This document shows positions 1-9,386 of a stretch of DNA of 64,000 nt, one piece after another. How positions within the stretch are numbered: position 1 is the first letter of the stretch; the number at the start of each line of letters is the position of its first letter. A model generated the notes under the pieces. The model saw only the letters and a program-made list of their open reading frames with translations. It was not told the origin of the DNA and made no database searches. A program made the translations under genes and the position numbers. Source of the stretch: Dermabacter hominis NBRC 106157 (GTDB lineage: Bacteria > Actinomycetota > Actinomycetes > Actinomycetales > Dermabacteraceae); contig NZ_BCSI01000001.1 of assembly GCF_001570785.1 (NCBI RefSeq), positions 248,001-312,000 on the forward strand. The letters are read 5' to 3'.

Positions 1-90
<90 letters not shown>

Positions 91-167
91 GCGGCAGTTA
101 CTCCACGGGCAGTGTTCGGCACTGACCCGTATCGATCACCTTTCACGAACTCAAGGAGTTTTGGCAC

Positions 168-575
168 ATGCCTCCCAAGTCACGTCAGGCCGCCGCGGCG
201 CGTAAGCCTCGCCGCAAGGACAAGAAGAACGTCGTCAACGGCCAAGCACACATCAAGAGCACCTTCAACAACACCATCGTGTCGATCACTGACCCGAGCG
301 GTGCTGTGATCTCGTGGGCTTCCTCGGGCCAGGTCGGCTTCAAGGGCTCGCGTAAGTCCACCCCGTATGCTGCGCAGATGGCCGCCGAGGCCGCCGCGCG
401 CCGCGCCCAGGAGCACGGCCTCAAGAAGGTCGACGTCTTCGTTAAGGGACCGGGTTCGGGCCGCGAAACCGCGATCCGTTCGCTCACCGCAGCGGGCCTC
501 GAGGTCGGTTCTATCCAGGACGTTACCCCCCAGCCGCACAACGGCGTTCGCCCGCCGAAGCGTCGCCGCAACTGA
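168..575 (+). CDS. rpsK: 30S ribosomal protein S11
   Basis: This 135-residue protein is a full-length S11, a component of the 30S platform near the mRNA exit site. The basic N-terminus, the central [11 protein letters not shown]-like stretch (here [14 protein letters not shown]) and the C-terminal [17 protein letters not shown] are family hallmarks. The ATG is preceded by the ribosome-binding sequence AAGGAG about 9 bases upstream. It sits between rpsM and rpoA; rpsD is not between them, as is usual for many high-GC actinobacteria. Co-transcription with its neighbours is inferred from the short gaps. Confidence 0.97.
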   Translation: MPPKSRQAAAARKPRRKDKKNVVNGQAHIKSTFNNTIVSITDPSGAVISWASSGQVGFKGSRKSTPYAAQMAAEAAARRAQEHGLKKVDVFVKGPGSGRETAIRSLTAAGLEVGSIQDVTPQPHNGVRPPKRRRN

Positions 576-671
576 GCATTGCTCGGGTGCGCGAAACGAT
601 AACCGTCATCCATCAGTGTCGTACCGCCACCGCGAACGTCATATAGCGGACGTTCCAAGAAAGGACACAAC

Positions 672-1673
672 GTGCTCATTGCACAGCGCCCCACGCTGAC
701 CGAAGAGGTCGTTTCTGACTACCGCTCACGGTTCGTCATCGAGCCGCTCGAGCCGGGCTTCGGCTACACGCTCGGCAACTCGCTGCGCCGCACACTGCTC
801 TCGTCCATCCCGGGCGCGGCAGTGACGTCGATCCGCATCGACGGCGTCCTCCACGAATTCTCGACTGTTCCGGGTGTGAAGGAAGATGTCACCGAGCTCA
901 TCCTGAACATCAAGAACCTCGTGGTGTCGTCGGAAAACGACGAGCCGGTCGTAATGTACCTGCGTAAGGAGGGTGAGGGCGTCGTGACCGCCGCCGACAT
1001 CACCCCGCCGGCAGGCGTCGAAATCCACAACCCCGACCTGCACATCGCGACCCTCAACTCGAAGGGTCGCCTCGAGGTCGAGCTGATCGTTGAGCGTGGC
1101 CGCGGCTACGTTTCGGCCCAGCAGAACAAGGGCGCCGAGAGCGAGATTGGCCGCATTCCGGTCGACTCGATCTACTCGCCTGTTCTCAAGGTGACGTACA
1201 AGGTTGAAGCCACTCGTGTCGAGCAGCGCACGGACTTCGATCGACTCATCATCGATGTCGAAACGAAGCCGGCGATCGCCCCGCGCGATGCCATTGCTTC
1301 GGCTGGCAAGACCCTCGTGGAGCTCTTCGGTCTCGCACAGGAGCTCAACAACGAGGCAGAAGGTATTGAGATTGGTCCTTCGCCGACCGACCAGGCCCTT
1401 GCCGCCGACCTTGCGCTTCCGATCAACGACCTCAACCTCACGGTTCGTTCGTACAACTGCCTTATGCGCGAGGGTGTGTACACCGTTGGTGAACTCACCA
1501 ATCGCTCCGAGGCGGACCTGCTCGACATCCGCAACTTCGGCCAGAAGTCCATCGACGAAGTTAAGGCGAAGCTCGCTGAGCTCGGCCTCTCGCTCAAGGA
1601 TTCCCCGGCCGGTTTCGATCCTTCCACTGTTCTTGACTCGTACGGCGACGACGAGTTCGGCGAGCAGTTCTGA
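672..1673 (+). CDS. rpoA: DNA-directed RNA polymerase subunit alpha
   Basis: The 333-residue product is RNA polymerase alpha. Residues 1 to about 230 form the assembly domain, with the family motif [16 protein letters not shown] near residue 31. Residues about 250-315 form the DNA-binding C-terminal domain, including [20 protein letters not shown] and [17 protein letters not shown]. The start is a GTG preceded by GAAAGGA, giving [12 protein letters not shown]. The acidic tail ([12 protein letters not shown]) is typical of actinobacteria. It is third in the rpsM-rpsK-rpoA-rplQ cluster, 96 bases after rpsK. Confidence 0.98.
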   Translation: MLIAQRPTLTEEVVSDYRSRFVIEPLEPGFGYTLGNSLRRTLLSSIPGAAVTSIRIDGVLHEFSTVPGVKEDVTELILNIKNLVVSSENDEPVVMYLRKEGEGVVTAADITPPAGVEIHNPDLHIATLNSKGRLEVELIVERGRGYVSAQQNKGAESEIGRIPVDSIYSPVLKVTYKVEATRVEQRTDFDRLIIDVETKPAIAPRDAIASAGKTLVELFGLAQELNNEAEGIEIGPSPTDQALAADLALPINDLNLTVRSYNCLMREGVYTVGELTNRSEADLLDIRNFGQKSIDEVKAKLAELGLSLKDSPAGFDPSTVLDSYGDDEFGEQF

Positions 1674-1703
1674 TTTCCATCTTTTTCTTCGAGGAGAAAC
1701 AAC

Positions 1704-2213
1704 ATGCCTGCACCCACTAAGGGCGCTCGACTCGGCTCGTCCCCGGCTCACGAGAAGGCTATTCTCGCGAACCTCGCGACTGCCCTTTTCGAGCACGGTG
1801 CCATCACCACGACGCAGACCCGCGCAAAGCGCGTTCAGCCTCTCGCTGAGCGCCTCATCACCCAGGCGAAGAAGGGCGACCTTGCCAATCGCCGCCGTGT
1901 GATGCAGACGCTCAAGACGAAGACTGCCGCGCACGTTCTCATGACTGAGATCGCTCCGAAGTTCTCGGACCGCCCCGGCGGCTACACCCGCATCACGAAG
2001 CTCGAGAACCGCAAGGGCGACAACGCCCCCATGGCCCTTCTTGAGCTCGTGGAGGAAGAGTACTCGCCGAAGCAGGCCGTCGTGAAGGAAGCCGAAGGCG
2101 CTGCCAAGGCATCCGCAAAGGCCGACGAAGCTCCCGCTGAGGAGACGAAGGTCGAAGAGACCGCGGCTGAGGAAACGCCCGCAGAGGAGACTACGGAGAA
2201 CACCGAGGCCTGA
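1704..2213 (+). CDS. rplQ: 50S ribosomal protein L17
   Basis: Residues 1 to about 118 are a standard L17 core, with [17 protein letters not shown] near the start and [22 protein letters not shown] in the middle. The remaining 50 residues are an alanine- and glutamate-rich tail (repeats such as PAEET and VEETAAEE), a low-complexity extension often seen in actinobacterial L17. The ATG follows GAGGAGA. It is the last gene of the ribosomal/RNA polymerase cluster and is followed by a strong hairpin terminator. Confidence 0.97.
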   Translation: MPAPTKGARLGSSPAHEKAILANLATALFEHGAITTTQTRAKRVQPLAERLITQAKKGDLANRRRVMQTLKTKTAAHVLMTEIAPKFSDRPGGYTRITKLENRKGDNAPMALLELVEEEYSPKQAVVKEAEGAAKASAKADEAPAEETKVEETAAEETPAEETTENTEA

Positions 2214-2244
2214 TTCACGCGTAACCGGCTCTTAGAGCAATAAG

Positions 2245-2278
2245 GAAGGCCCGCCCCGATCCGTCGGGGCGGGCCTTC
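2245..2278 (+). terminator. Hairpin terminator after rplQ
   Basis: A perfect 14-bp inverted repeat (GAAGGCCCGCCCCG and its complement) encloses a 6-base loop, 31 bases after the rplQ stop. There is no long T-tract, as is common in high-GC actinobacteria. It lies between convergent genes and could serve both strands. Confidence 0.85.
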
Positions 2279-2339
2279 TCGCATCGCTGCAACGTTGCTG
2301 CGCACTAGCCGCGCAACTACCTCGCATCGGTGTGGCGTC

Positions 2340-3506
2340 TTAGCTCCCGTAGAGGGACTCTGCTTCGGCGCGCTTGCGCGCATACGCCTTATCGAACCCG
2401 CTTTGCCCGCGAGTATCCGCGACAGAAGGAACGTTGTGGCCTGGACGCGCGGAAAGCCACCCTGATCCCAGCTCGATGAGCGACTCGTGCTTGGTCGTGT
2501 AGTACTGGCCGGGATCCACGAGTGCAAAGCCGCGGGCCCCGCGCGAGGCGGCTACGAGATGGTGGTGGAATCTGGTGCTGATCCAGAACTGTCCGGGCGA
2601 AATTCTGAACGGTTCGGTCCAGAAGTCGCTGAACGGGACGAAGCGCGAGAATTCGATCCCGCGGGCAGTGAGGGCCTCGATGCCTCGGTAGTCAACGCCC
2701 GGAAGCGCTTCCACATAGGTGAGTCGGGCATGCGCGAGGGCCGCATCGTGAAGGGCTGATTCAACCGTGTCGAGGAATGCTTCGAAGCTACCGTCGCCGA
2801 TCGCATCCGACTGTACGCACACCACCACCTCGTTGACGTCCCCAAGTGGCGCACCCAGCTGCGCGAGCCCGAGGAAAGCATCATCGAGCCCAGTGGTAGT
2901 GGCGGCGAGCTCAGCGCTTTCGTCGTCACGAACACTCACGTGCGCGAAGCCCTCGAAGCTCGCTCCGGCGTCGGGTATCAGGCCCTGTCCGGTCGCGATG
3001 AGGCGTGCCCCCGAGACCGCGGCTGAGGCGCGCATGCCTTCGAGGAGCCCAAGGTTCTTCGGCCAGCGGCTATTGAGGAAGCCCCCGCCGAGCAAGTGAA
3101 GTGTCGTCGCGCGGTTCATTTCGGCGATTTGGAGATCGAATAGGGGGCTGCCCCTGTGCGTGACGATCTCTGCGATGCTGCGCGGTTCCCACTCCTGGTC
3201 CGCGAGCTCTAGCACGCGGTAGAGCGTGTCAGTCGTGGTGAGGTTCGGGTGGTCGCCGCGGAACAGCACACTGGCAGCACCCGGGTGACGGCAATCGAGC
3301 CACACCTGAGCCTCGGGCTTGGTTTCGGCGAGGAAGCGAAGCCAAGTGCGGGCGATGAGTTCGTCCCCGTAGTTGGGGTAGCCGGCCATCGAGACGAGGT
3401 AGATGCGCTCGCCTGCCCCTCGGGAGCTTTCGCTCGACACATCGTGATTCGCGGTGGTGGTGCCGGCCTGCGGCTTTTTCCGCTCGAGAAATCTAGAGAA
3501 GGCCAC
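2340..3506 (-). CDS. Polysaccharide pyruvyl transferase family protein (CsaB-like)
   Basis: The protein has the polysaccharide pyruvyl transferase fold: an N-terminal nucleotide-binding-like segment with GYPNYGDELIARTWLRFL, a central LHLLGGGFLNSRWPKN, a G-Q-G-L-I-P segment, and a C-terminal ISTRFHHHLVAASRG with the conserved histidines. In bacteria with SLH surface proteins, CsaB enzymes of this family add pyruvate ketals to the secondary wall polymer that SLH domains bind. The upstream gene encodes an SLH-domain amidase and overlaps this gene by 14 bases, which supports that role here by inference. I chose the GTG at 3506 because GGAG lies 4 bases upstream. A GTG at 3440 is also possible, and a longer frame opens at 3548. 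Confidence 0.8.
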   Translation of the reverse strand: MAFSRFLERKKPQAGTTTANHDVSSESSRGAGERIYLVSMAGYPNYGDELIARTWLRFLAETKPEAQVWLDCRHPGAASVLFRGDHPNLTTTDTLYRVLELADQEWEPRSIAEIVTHRGSPLFDLQIAEMNRATTLHLLGGGFLNSRWPKNLGLLEGMRASAAVSGARLIATGQGLIPDAGASFEGFAHVSVRDDESAELAATTTGLDDAFLGLAQLGAPLGDVNEVVVCVQSDAIGDGSFEAFLDTVESALHDAALAHARLTYVEALPGVDYRGIEALTARGIEFSRFVPFSDFWTEPFRISPGQFWISTRFHHHLVAASRGARGFALVDPGQYYTTKHESLIELGSGWLSARPGHNVPSVADTRGQSGFDKAYARKRAEAESLYGS

Positions 3507-5523
3507 GGTGCTCCATATAGCGGTAGAGGAAGGCCGCCAGTTCGGCACGTGTGGTCTGGTTGAAGGGGCGATAGGTGCCGTCGTCCCATCCGCGTGAGAT
3601 GCCGGTCGATCCCATCCATTTGATTTCCTTCTCGAACACGAGCGAGGAATTCACATCTTTGAAGCCGCCGAATTTCACCCCCGAGAGGCTTTCCCCCGAG
3701 GCGCGGAAGAGGAACGCTGCCATCGCGTCGCGGAGAATCGGCTGGTAGGGGCGGAACTCCCATCCTCCGCGGACCTTCCAACCCGTTGTGAGGCCCGTGG
3801 AGTGTGCCCAGCAGATTTCCTTGTAGAAGGGCTGGCTCCGGTCGACGTCGAGGAAGGGGGAGGTTCGCGGAGCGGTGTATGAGGGTTCTTTGGCGATTCG
3901 GTACATGTAGGCGATAACCGCGTCTCGCCACACAGAAATTTGAGGGCGGAATGTGCGGTCAGGCCAGCCCCGAATCACGCCGAGATCGGCGAGGGTATTG
4001 ATTTCGTGCGCAAAGATCAGGTTGTCGGGAACGTCGACGAAGTGCTTCGTGCGCGTTCCGCCCGGAGTAAACGACACCTTTCCGTTGACCTTGGTGGCAG
4101 TGCCGTTCTCGAAGCGCTGGGTGGTGCCCGTCGTGCTTTCGAGGGGGCGTCCCCAGGCGGGCGTCCAGTCGGCGCCGAAGGCACTCTTGTGAGCGCTCGT
4201 GCGTCCACCTGCCGTGAGAATAAGCCCATCCGTGAGGCGAGTGACGTCGTAGGTCCCTTCTGCCCGGCGAACGTGCGTGACGGTTCCGAACGCGCCACGC
4301 CCGCCGCCGTTGACGTAGGCAACGAGGTGCTCGGGGTAGCTCTCCTTGAATCCGTTGAGCTTTTGCTGCACGAGACTACGCAGGTTCGGAAGCTGGCCGT
4401 AGTAGGTGTCTCCCGGGCAATCCGTGTAGTTCACGTCGCGGTGCGCGAAAAGGTGGGGCATGGAGAAGGTGCCGCTGCGTTTCACGTTCGAGGTGGTGAC
4501 GGTCCAGGTCTCGGTGCCGTACACGTCCTGAGTGAAGGTGCTGGCGAGCTTCCACGCGGCCACGGTTGCGATGGCGTTGAGCGCCGCGGTGGGCACGGGA
4601 ATGTCCATGTAGTCACCCATGACGGAGATGCCGCATGAGCCCGTGTTGAAGCCGCGGGCGTGGGCGCCGGCAACGTTGCGGTGCAGGCCACCCGCGCGCC
4701 CTTCAAAGATTTGCCCGTATTTGTCGACGACGACGTTGTAGCCGAGGTCGGCCCAGCCGAGGGTTTTGGTGTGGTAGGTGAACATACCGCGCACGACCTG
4801 AGGGCTTTGCGCCGCCGTGTAGGTGTTGGAGCCGCCCGTGTGGTGGATGCAGATCGCCTTGAGTTCCTTCGCGTAGCTCAAGCGCGAGGTGTCAACCGTG
4901 TCTGCGTTCCACTCCTCACGGGTGATGAACGTTGGTGCGCCGGTGCCGGGCGTCACGGTAGCGGGCAAAATACGGGTGACGCCGGTACCGCCGCCGCTTG
5001 AGGCGAGGCGCACGTCGCTGCGTGATTCCGACGTGGTGATGAGGTGCGCGGTGAGCTGCTCGGAAATGTCGATGCCATCGCGGAAGGCGCGCACGTTGAC
5101 CGCGCTCGAGGGCCCGACCCACACGGCTTCGCTCGCGTTCTCATCGATGTCGGTCATGAGTTCGGCGCTCAGCCAGTCGCCCCATTCTCCGGTATTGAGG
5201 TCTTTGCCCTGGAACTCCACCACGTCGGGGGAGTCAACGTCGGAGGGCCAGCTTGCGGCGGCCATGGTGATGTACCCGGTGACGTGCTTCGCGGGGGTGC
5301 CGTCGAGTTCGGGGTTTTTATCCGTGGCGCCGTGAGTGTGGACGGTGTCGGTGTGCTTGAGGTCGCGTTCGACGACGGCGGTGTCGCCGTCACTGGGGGC
5401 GGGGGAGCCGTCGGCAAGGGCAAGGCCCATTCCGAGAGCGCCCACTCCAGCTGCGGCGAAGGGGGTGACGGCACCGACTTTGAGTAGGGTGCGGCGATTG
5501 ACGGGGGATTCTTTGAAGCTCAT
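3493..5523 (-). CDS. Tat-exported N-acetylmuramoyl-L-alanine amidase with three SLH domains
   Basis: The 676-residue protein starts with a twin-arginine signal (NRRTLLKVG at residues 9-17, then a hydrophobic stretch to about 37). Residues about 198-380 form a PGRP/amidase-2 domain: ICIHHTGGSN holds the zinc-ligand histidine (H227/H228), and HRDVNYTDCPG holds H351 and C359. This fold cleaves the bond between N-acetylmuramic acid and L-alanine in peptidoglycan. Residues about 484-534, 547-598 and 610-666 are three SLH repeats; the last has the TRAE motif (TTRAELAAFLYR). SLH domains bind pyruvylated wall polymer, so the enzyme is probably held non-covalently at the cell wall. The gene overlaps a CsaB-like pyruvyl transferase, probably as a two-gene operon. 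Confidence 0.9.
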   Translation of the reverse strand: MSFKESPVNRRTLLKVGAVTPFAAAGVGALGMGLALADGSPAPSDGDTAVVERDLKHTDTVHTHGATDKNPELDGTPAKHVTGYITMAAASWPSDVDSPDVVEFQGKDLNTGEWGDWLSAELMTDIDENASEAVWVGPSSAVNVRAFRDGIDISEQLTAHLITTSESRSDVRLASSGGGTGVTRILPATVTPGTGAPTFITREEWNADTVDTSRLSYAKELKAICIHHTGGSNTYTAAQSPQVVRGMFTYHTKTLGWADLGYNVVVDKYGQIFEGRAGGLHRNVAGAHARGFNTGSCGISVMGDYMDIPVPTAALNAIATVAAWKLASTFTQDVYGTETWTVTTSNVKRSGTFSMPHLFAHRDVNYTDCPGDTYYGQLPNLRSLVQQKLNGFKESYPEHLVAYVNGGGRGAFGTVTHVRRAEGTYDVTRLTDGLILTAGGRTSAHKSAFGADWTPAWGRPLESTTGTTQRFENGTATKVNGKVSFTPGGTRTKHFVDVPDNLIFAHEINTLADLGVIRGWPDRTFRPQISVWRDAVIAYMYRIAKEPSYTAPRTSPFLDVDRSQPFYKEICWAHSTGLTTGWKVRGGWEFRPYQPILRDAMAAFLFRASGESLSGVKFGGFKDVNSSLVFEKEIKWMGSTGISRGWDDGTYRPFNQTTRAELAAFLYRYMEHRGLL

Positions 5524-5565
5524 GGGGAAGTGCTTTCTTGTGAGGGGAAGTCGGCCTTACCATAG

Positions 5566-5600
5566 CGCACGCGGGCCTTCGCTGGGAAGGCCCGCGTGCG
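5566..5600 (-). terminator. Hairpin terminator after purL
   Basis: A perfect 15-bp stem (CGCACGCGGGCCTTC paired with its complement) with a 5-base loop lies just beyond the purL stop on the minus strand. It separates purL from the SLH amidase gene that follows on the same strand. No T-tract follows. Confidence 0.75.
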
Positions 5601-5613
5601 TCATCTGACCGGG

Positions 5614-7908
5614 TTAAGCGAGGTGCTCGGGGAGCGTTTGGGCACGGCGCTCGTGAAGCTCCGCGAGGGGGAACGTTCCGACGCCAGCCAGCTCCAGGCC
5701 GTCGCCACCACTTGTGCCGATGCGAGCCGCGGGGACCGACGCGCTGCGTGCGAGTTCCTCGAGGGCTGGGGCATCGTCAGGGCGCACCGCGACGATCGCT
5801 CGCGCGTGCGACTCTGAGACGAGGGCTGTGAACGAATCGATGCCGTCACGGTCGATCACGGTCGTGAGGTCGATCGATGCGCCCGTGTCGAATCGAGTGG
5901 TGGATTCGACGAGTGACTGGAAGAGGCCGCCTTCGCTGAGGTCGTGGCTTGCACGTGCGATTCCCTGGTCGGCCGCACCGATGAGTACGGTAGCGAGGGC
6001 TTTTTCGTGTGCGAGCGACACGCGCGGGGGTGTGCCGCCGAGGTGAGCGTGGGTGGCGTCGGCCCACGCGGAGCCCGAAAGCTCCTCGCGAGTTTCACCG
6101 AGAAGGTAGATGGCAAGCCCTTCTTCGTGCCATCCGGAGGGCACCCTCGTCGCGACGTTGTCAAACACGCCGAGGACGCCTACGACGGGGGTCGGGTGGA
6201 TTGCAGAGTTGAGGCGGCCGGGCTCGCCCGTGGAGTTGTACAGGGAGACGTTGCCGCCGGTCACGGGAACTTCGAGCTCCTGGCAGGCGTCGGCGAGCCC
6301 CGTGATTGCTTCGACGAACTGCCACATGCGGTCGGGATCTTCGGGGGAGCCGAAGTTGAGGCAGTCGGTCACGGCGAGGGGACGCGCGCCTGTCGTGGCG
6401 ACGTTGCGGTAGGCCTCCGCGAGCGCGGCGCGTGCGCCTTCTTTCGGGTTCAGCATCGCGAAGCGACCGTTGCCGTCGGTGGCGATGGCGATGCCGCGGC
6501 CCGTTTCTTCGTCGATGCGGAGCACACCTGCGTCGTCGGGCATCGCGAGCGCGGTGTTGCCGCCGACGTAGCGGTCGTATTGGTCGGTGACCCATGCGGT
6601 GCTCGCGAGGTTTGGGGAGGTCGTGAGTGCCCACAGCTGCGCAACGAGCTCGTCGGTGCTTGCGGGGCGGGGGAGGTCTTCGGCGCGGTCGGCCTCGAGG
6701 GCGTCCTGCCATGCCGGGCGCGCGTAGGGGCGGTCGTAGGTGGGGCCCTCGTGCGCGACGGTCGTGGGATCGACGTCAACGATGCGCTTGCCGTAGTGGT
6801 CGATCGTGAGCCGTCCCTCGCCCGTGACTTCGCCGATGACGGCGGCTTCAACACCCCACTTGTCGGTGATGGCGAGGAATTCCTCGAGGTTGTCGGGGGT
6901 GACGACGGCCATCATGCGCTCTTGCGATTCGCTCATGAGGATCTCGCCCGCGGTGAGCGTCGGGTCGCGGAGGAGCACGTTTTCGAGGTCGATGTGCATG
7001 CCGGAACCGCCGTTGGATGCGAGTTCGCTCGTTGCGCACGAGATGCCCGCGGCGCCGAGGTCCTGGATGCCTTCGACGGTGCCCTTCGCGAAGAGCTCAA
7101 GGCAGCACTCGATGAGCAGCTTCTCCATGAACGGGTCGCCGACCTGGACGCTCGGGCGTTTCGCCGGGCCCTCGTCCTCGAAGGTTTCGGAGGCGAGGAT
7201 CGACGCGCCGCCGATTCCGTCGCCACCTGTGCGTGCACCGAACAGCACGACCTTGTTGCCGGCGCCTGTCGCGGAGGCCAGGTGGATGTCCTCGTGGCGA
7301 AGCACGCCCACGGCGAGGGCGTTGACGAGGGGATTGGTTTGGTAGGCGGGGTCGAACACGGTTTCACCGCCGATGTTGGGCAAACCGAGGCAGTTGCCGT
7401 ATCCGCCGATACCGGCGACGACGCCGGTGGCGACTCGCGCGGTATCCGGGTGGTCGATCGCGCCGAATCGGAGCTGATCCATGACGGCGACTGGGCGGGC
7501 CCCCATCGAGATGATGTCGCGGACGATGCCGCCAACGCCGGTCGCAGCCCCCTGGTAAGGCTCGACGTAGCTCGGGTGGTTGTGCGATTCTACCTTGAAC
7601 GTCACGGCCCAGCCGTCGCCGATGTCAACGACGCCAGCGTTCTCGCCGATACCCACGAGGAGGTTTTCCTTCATCGCGGGGGTCTGTTTCTGGCCGAACT
7701 GTTTGAGGTGGATCTTGGAGGACTTGTACGAGCAGTGCTCAGACCACATAACGGAGTACATGGCGAGCTCGGCGTTCGTGGGGCGGCGGCCGAGGAGCTC
7801 GCGGATCTTCGCGTATTCCTCTTCCTTGAGGCCCAGATCGGCCCACGGCTGCTGTTCGTTCGGGGTTTCACGCGCCCGCTCGATCGTGTCTGGCTCGTGC
7901 GTGTTCAT
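5614..7908 (-). CDS. purL: Phosphoribosylformylglycinamidine synthase subunit PurL
   Basis: This 764-residue protein is the small-type PurL that works with separate PurS and PurQ to convert FGAR to FGAM in purine synthesis, using ATP and glutamine-derived ammonia. Family motifs include [54 protein letters not shown] and [13 protein letters not shown], and a C-terminal SHDLSEGGL region. Length fits the family (about 720-770). The ATG follows GGAGGA at 11 bases. purS and purQ are about 4 kb away on the same strand, and purC-purD about 10 kb away, so the pathway is grouped but not one operon. Confidence 0.97.
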   Translation of the reverse strand: MNTHEPDTIERARETPNEQQPWADLGLKEEEYAKIRELLGRRPTNAELAMYSVMWSEHCSYKSSKIHLKQFGQKQTPAMKENLLVGIGENAGVVDIGDGWAVTFKVESHNHPSYVEPYQGAATGVGGIVRDIISMGARPVAVMDQLRFGAIDHPDTARVATGVVAGIGGYGNCLGLPNIGGETVFDPAYQTNPLVNALAVGVLRHEDIHLASATGAGNKVVLFGARTGGDGIGGASILASETFEDEGPAKRPSVQVGDPFMEKLLIECCLELFAKGTVEGIQDLGAAGISCATSELASNGGSGMHIDLENVLLRDPTLTAGEILMSESQERMMAVVTPDNLEEFLAITDKWGVEAAVIGEVTGEGRLTIDHYGKRIVDVDPTTVAHEGPTYDRPYARPAWQDALEADRAEDLPRPASTDELVAQLWALTTSPNLASTAWVTDQYDRYVGGNTALAMPDDAGVLRIDEETGRGIAIATDGNGRFAMLNPKEGARAALAEAYRNVATTGARPLAVTDCLNFGSPEDPDRMWQFVEAITGLADACQELEVPVTGGNVSLYNSTGEPGRLNSAIHPTPVVGVLGVFDNVATRVPSGWHEEGLAIYLLGETREELSGSAWADATHAHLGGTPPRVSLAHEKALATVLIGAADQGIARASHDLSEGGLFQSLVESTTRFDTGASIDLTTVIDRDGIDSFTALVSESHARAIVAVRPDDAPALEELARSASVPAARIGTSGGDGLELAGVGTFPLAELHERRAQTLPEHLA

Positions 7909-7950
7909 GCTCGCGGCTGTCCTCCGTGTCGGTTGTTCTCAGCACCTCGT

Positions 7951-7956
7951 ATTTTA
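7951..7956 (-). promoter_or_regulatory. Putative -10 element of purL
   Basis: On the minus strand the hexamer TAAAAT lies about 43 bases before the purL ATG, which would give a leader of roughly 36 nt with a ribosome-binding site. I see no convincing -35. Confidence 0.4.
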
Positions 7957-7996
7957 CGACGTCGCGCACGGTAACGCGGAATGGCAGAGTAGAGAC

Positions 7997-8932
7997 ATGT
8001 CGCCTTCCACGAAGACTCTTGCGCGCGTGCCGAACGCCGCCGCCGCGTGGGCAGCGATTCTCACCCGTGCGCCCGTCGCGCGCGCCGAGGACGTTCCCGA
8101 CCGCCGCTATAGCGTGCGCGGTGTTGCCATTGAGGAGCGGCGCGCCCTGCGCTATTCGCGCGTCGTTGCGCCTCATGGAAGGGACGCGTGGGCTGATGCG
8201 CATCTCGCCCACCCCGGTTTCTTGCATGCCCTCGCGCATCCGCTCGGGCTCGCACTCATGGCGCGCCCGCGTTTTCCGCTTCCCGCGCTCGGGCTTGTGC
8301 ACGTCAAGAATTCGCTCTTGTTGCACCGGCCAGTGTGCATAGGCGAGAGAGTCGACATTGAGACACGCATTGGGAGCCTCGTACGCGCTTCACGGGGGAG
8401 CACGTGCGAAGTGGTCTCGGTGTTGTCGAGCGGGGGTGACATCGTCGCGACCGACGTCTCGACGTACCTGCTGCGTGGCTCCGGTAATTCTGCGAAGCGT
8501 GCAAAGTCTCTCCAGACCGAGGCGGCTCCTTTCGCCTCGACGGCGTCTCCGTCGCGCTGGAAGCTCTCCGCGGGTGTGGGGCGCGAGTTCGCACGAGTGA
8601 GCGGCGATGTCCACCCGATTCACGTGAGCGCGCTGAGCGCACGTGCGCTTGGCGCCCCTTCTCCGCTTGCCCACGGCATGTTCCTGGGATCGCGTGCGCT
8701 CAGCGAAGTCGAAGTAGGGGCGCACTCTCCGCTTTTGTGGGAACTCGAGTTCCCGTCGCTTCCGTCTTTGCCTGCAACGGTGTGGGTGCGGTACGGGCGA
8801 GAGGAGCCGAAGGAAGGGACGGAGCGCGGTTCGGTCGCGTTCTCAGGGTTCAGCCTTCGGGGTCCGACGCCTGCCGATCGCACGGCGCACCTTGCCTTTT
8901 CTGGCCGCGTAACGGTCCTTGGAGGCGCATGA
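7997..8932 (+). CDS. MaoC-like hotdog-fold dehydratase/hydratase domain protein
   Basis: The 311-residue product has a double-hotdog arrangement. The C-terminal half carries the hydratase-2 motif SGDVHPIHVSALSARALG followed by PLAHGMFLG, the MaoC family's Asp/His active-site region; MaoC enzymes hydrate enoyl-CoA-type thioesters. The substrate cannot be told from sequence. The start chosen gives MSPSTKTLARVPN; the upstream bases CAGAGT-AGAGAC-ATG resemble a weak leaderless start, the same arrangement as at xseA. It is divergent from purL and upstream of fmdB-fmdA with a 130-base gap, so it may be a separate unit. Confidence 0.8.
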   Translation: MSPSTKTLARVPNAAAAWAAILTRAPVARAEDVPDRRYSVRGVAIEERRALRYSRVVAPHGRDAWADAHLAHPGFLHALAHPLGLALMARPRFPLPALGLVHVKNSLLLHRPVCIGERVDIETRIGSLVRASRGSTCEVVSVLSSGGDIVATDVSTYLLRGSGNSAKRAKSLQTEAAPFASTASPSRWKLSAGVGREFARVSGDVHPIHVSALSARALGAPSPLAHGMFLGSRALSEVEVGAHSPLLWELEFPSLPSLPATVWVRYGREEPKEGTERGSVAFSGFSLRGPTPADRTAHLAFSGRVTVLGGA

Positions 8933-9062
8933 GAGCCCCGCGTGGCCTCAGTAAACTCAAGAAGATTTCAGGAACCTCGATGCGGTGGGCGTTAGCGTGA
9001 TTTAAGCAAAGACGAAGGTGGCGCGGGAATTGCGTCGCCGAAGGTGCGGACGAAGGAGTGCC

Positions 9063-9350
9063 ATGCCCCTGTACGAGTTTCGGTGCGGTGAAGGTCACCT
9101 CAGCGAAGCACTGCTGCCGATGAGCAGCACGACTCGAGAACGCCAGTGCCCCGAGTGCGACACCACCGCGAAGCGCCTCGTGAGCGCACCCGCTGTGCGG
9201 TCGCTCGATCCAGCACTGACAAACGCGATCGATTCAGCGAAGCGCAGCGCCTATGAGCCCCAGGTTCATTCGTCGCTTCCCTCTTCGCGAGGCGCCAAGC
9301 CCACCCCTGTATCGCACGATCCGCGCCATCGTGCACTTCCGCGTCCCTGA
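9063..9350 (+). CDS. fmdB: FmdB-type zinc ribbon protein
   Basis: The 95-residue protein starts MPLYEFRCGEGHL and has ECDTTAKRLVSAPAV, matching FmdB (CxxCG_CxxC_SSSS family). The typical four-cysteine knuckle is partly degenerate: C8 and the CPEC pair are visible, but a glycine occupies another usual cysteine position (CGEGH). In methylotrophs fmdB is a proposed regulator of amidase genes and lies next to fmdA, as here. AAGGAG sits 5 bases before the ATG. fmdA begins 36 bases after its stop, so the two are probably co-transcribed. Confidence 0.85.
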   Translation: MPLYEFRCGEGHLSEALLPMSSTTRERQCPECDTTAKRLVSAPAVRSLDPALTNAIDSAKRSAYEPQVHSSLPSSRGAKPTPVSHDPRHRALPRP

Positions 9351-9386
9351 CGCCCCGAGTAGGCAAGCAAAGGAGCACACAGAGCC

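Noticed and set aside
5944-7974. A 676-codon open frame on the plus strand opposite purL
   Set aside because: It is a GC-driven shadow of purL: its translation is low-complexity with no known domain, while purL has full family motifs.
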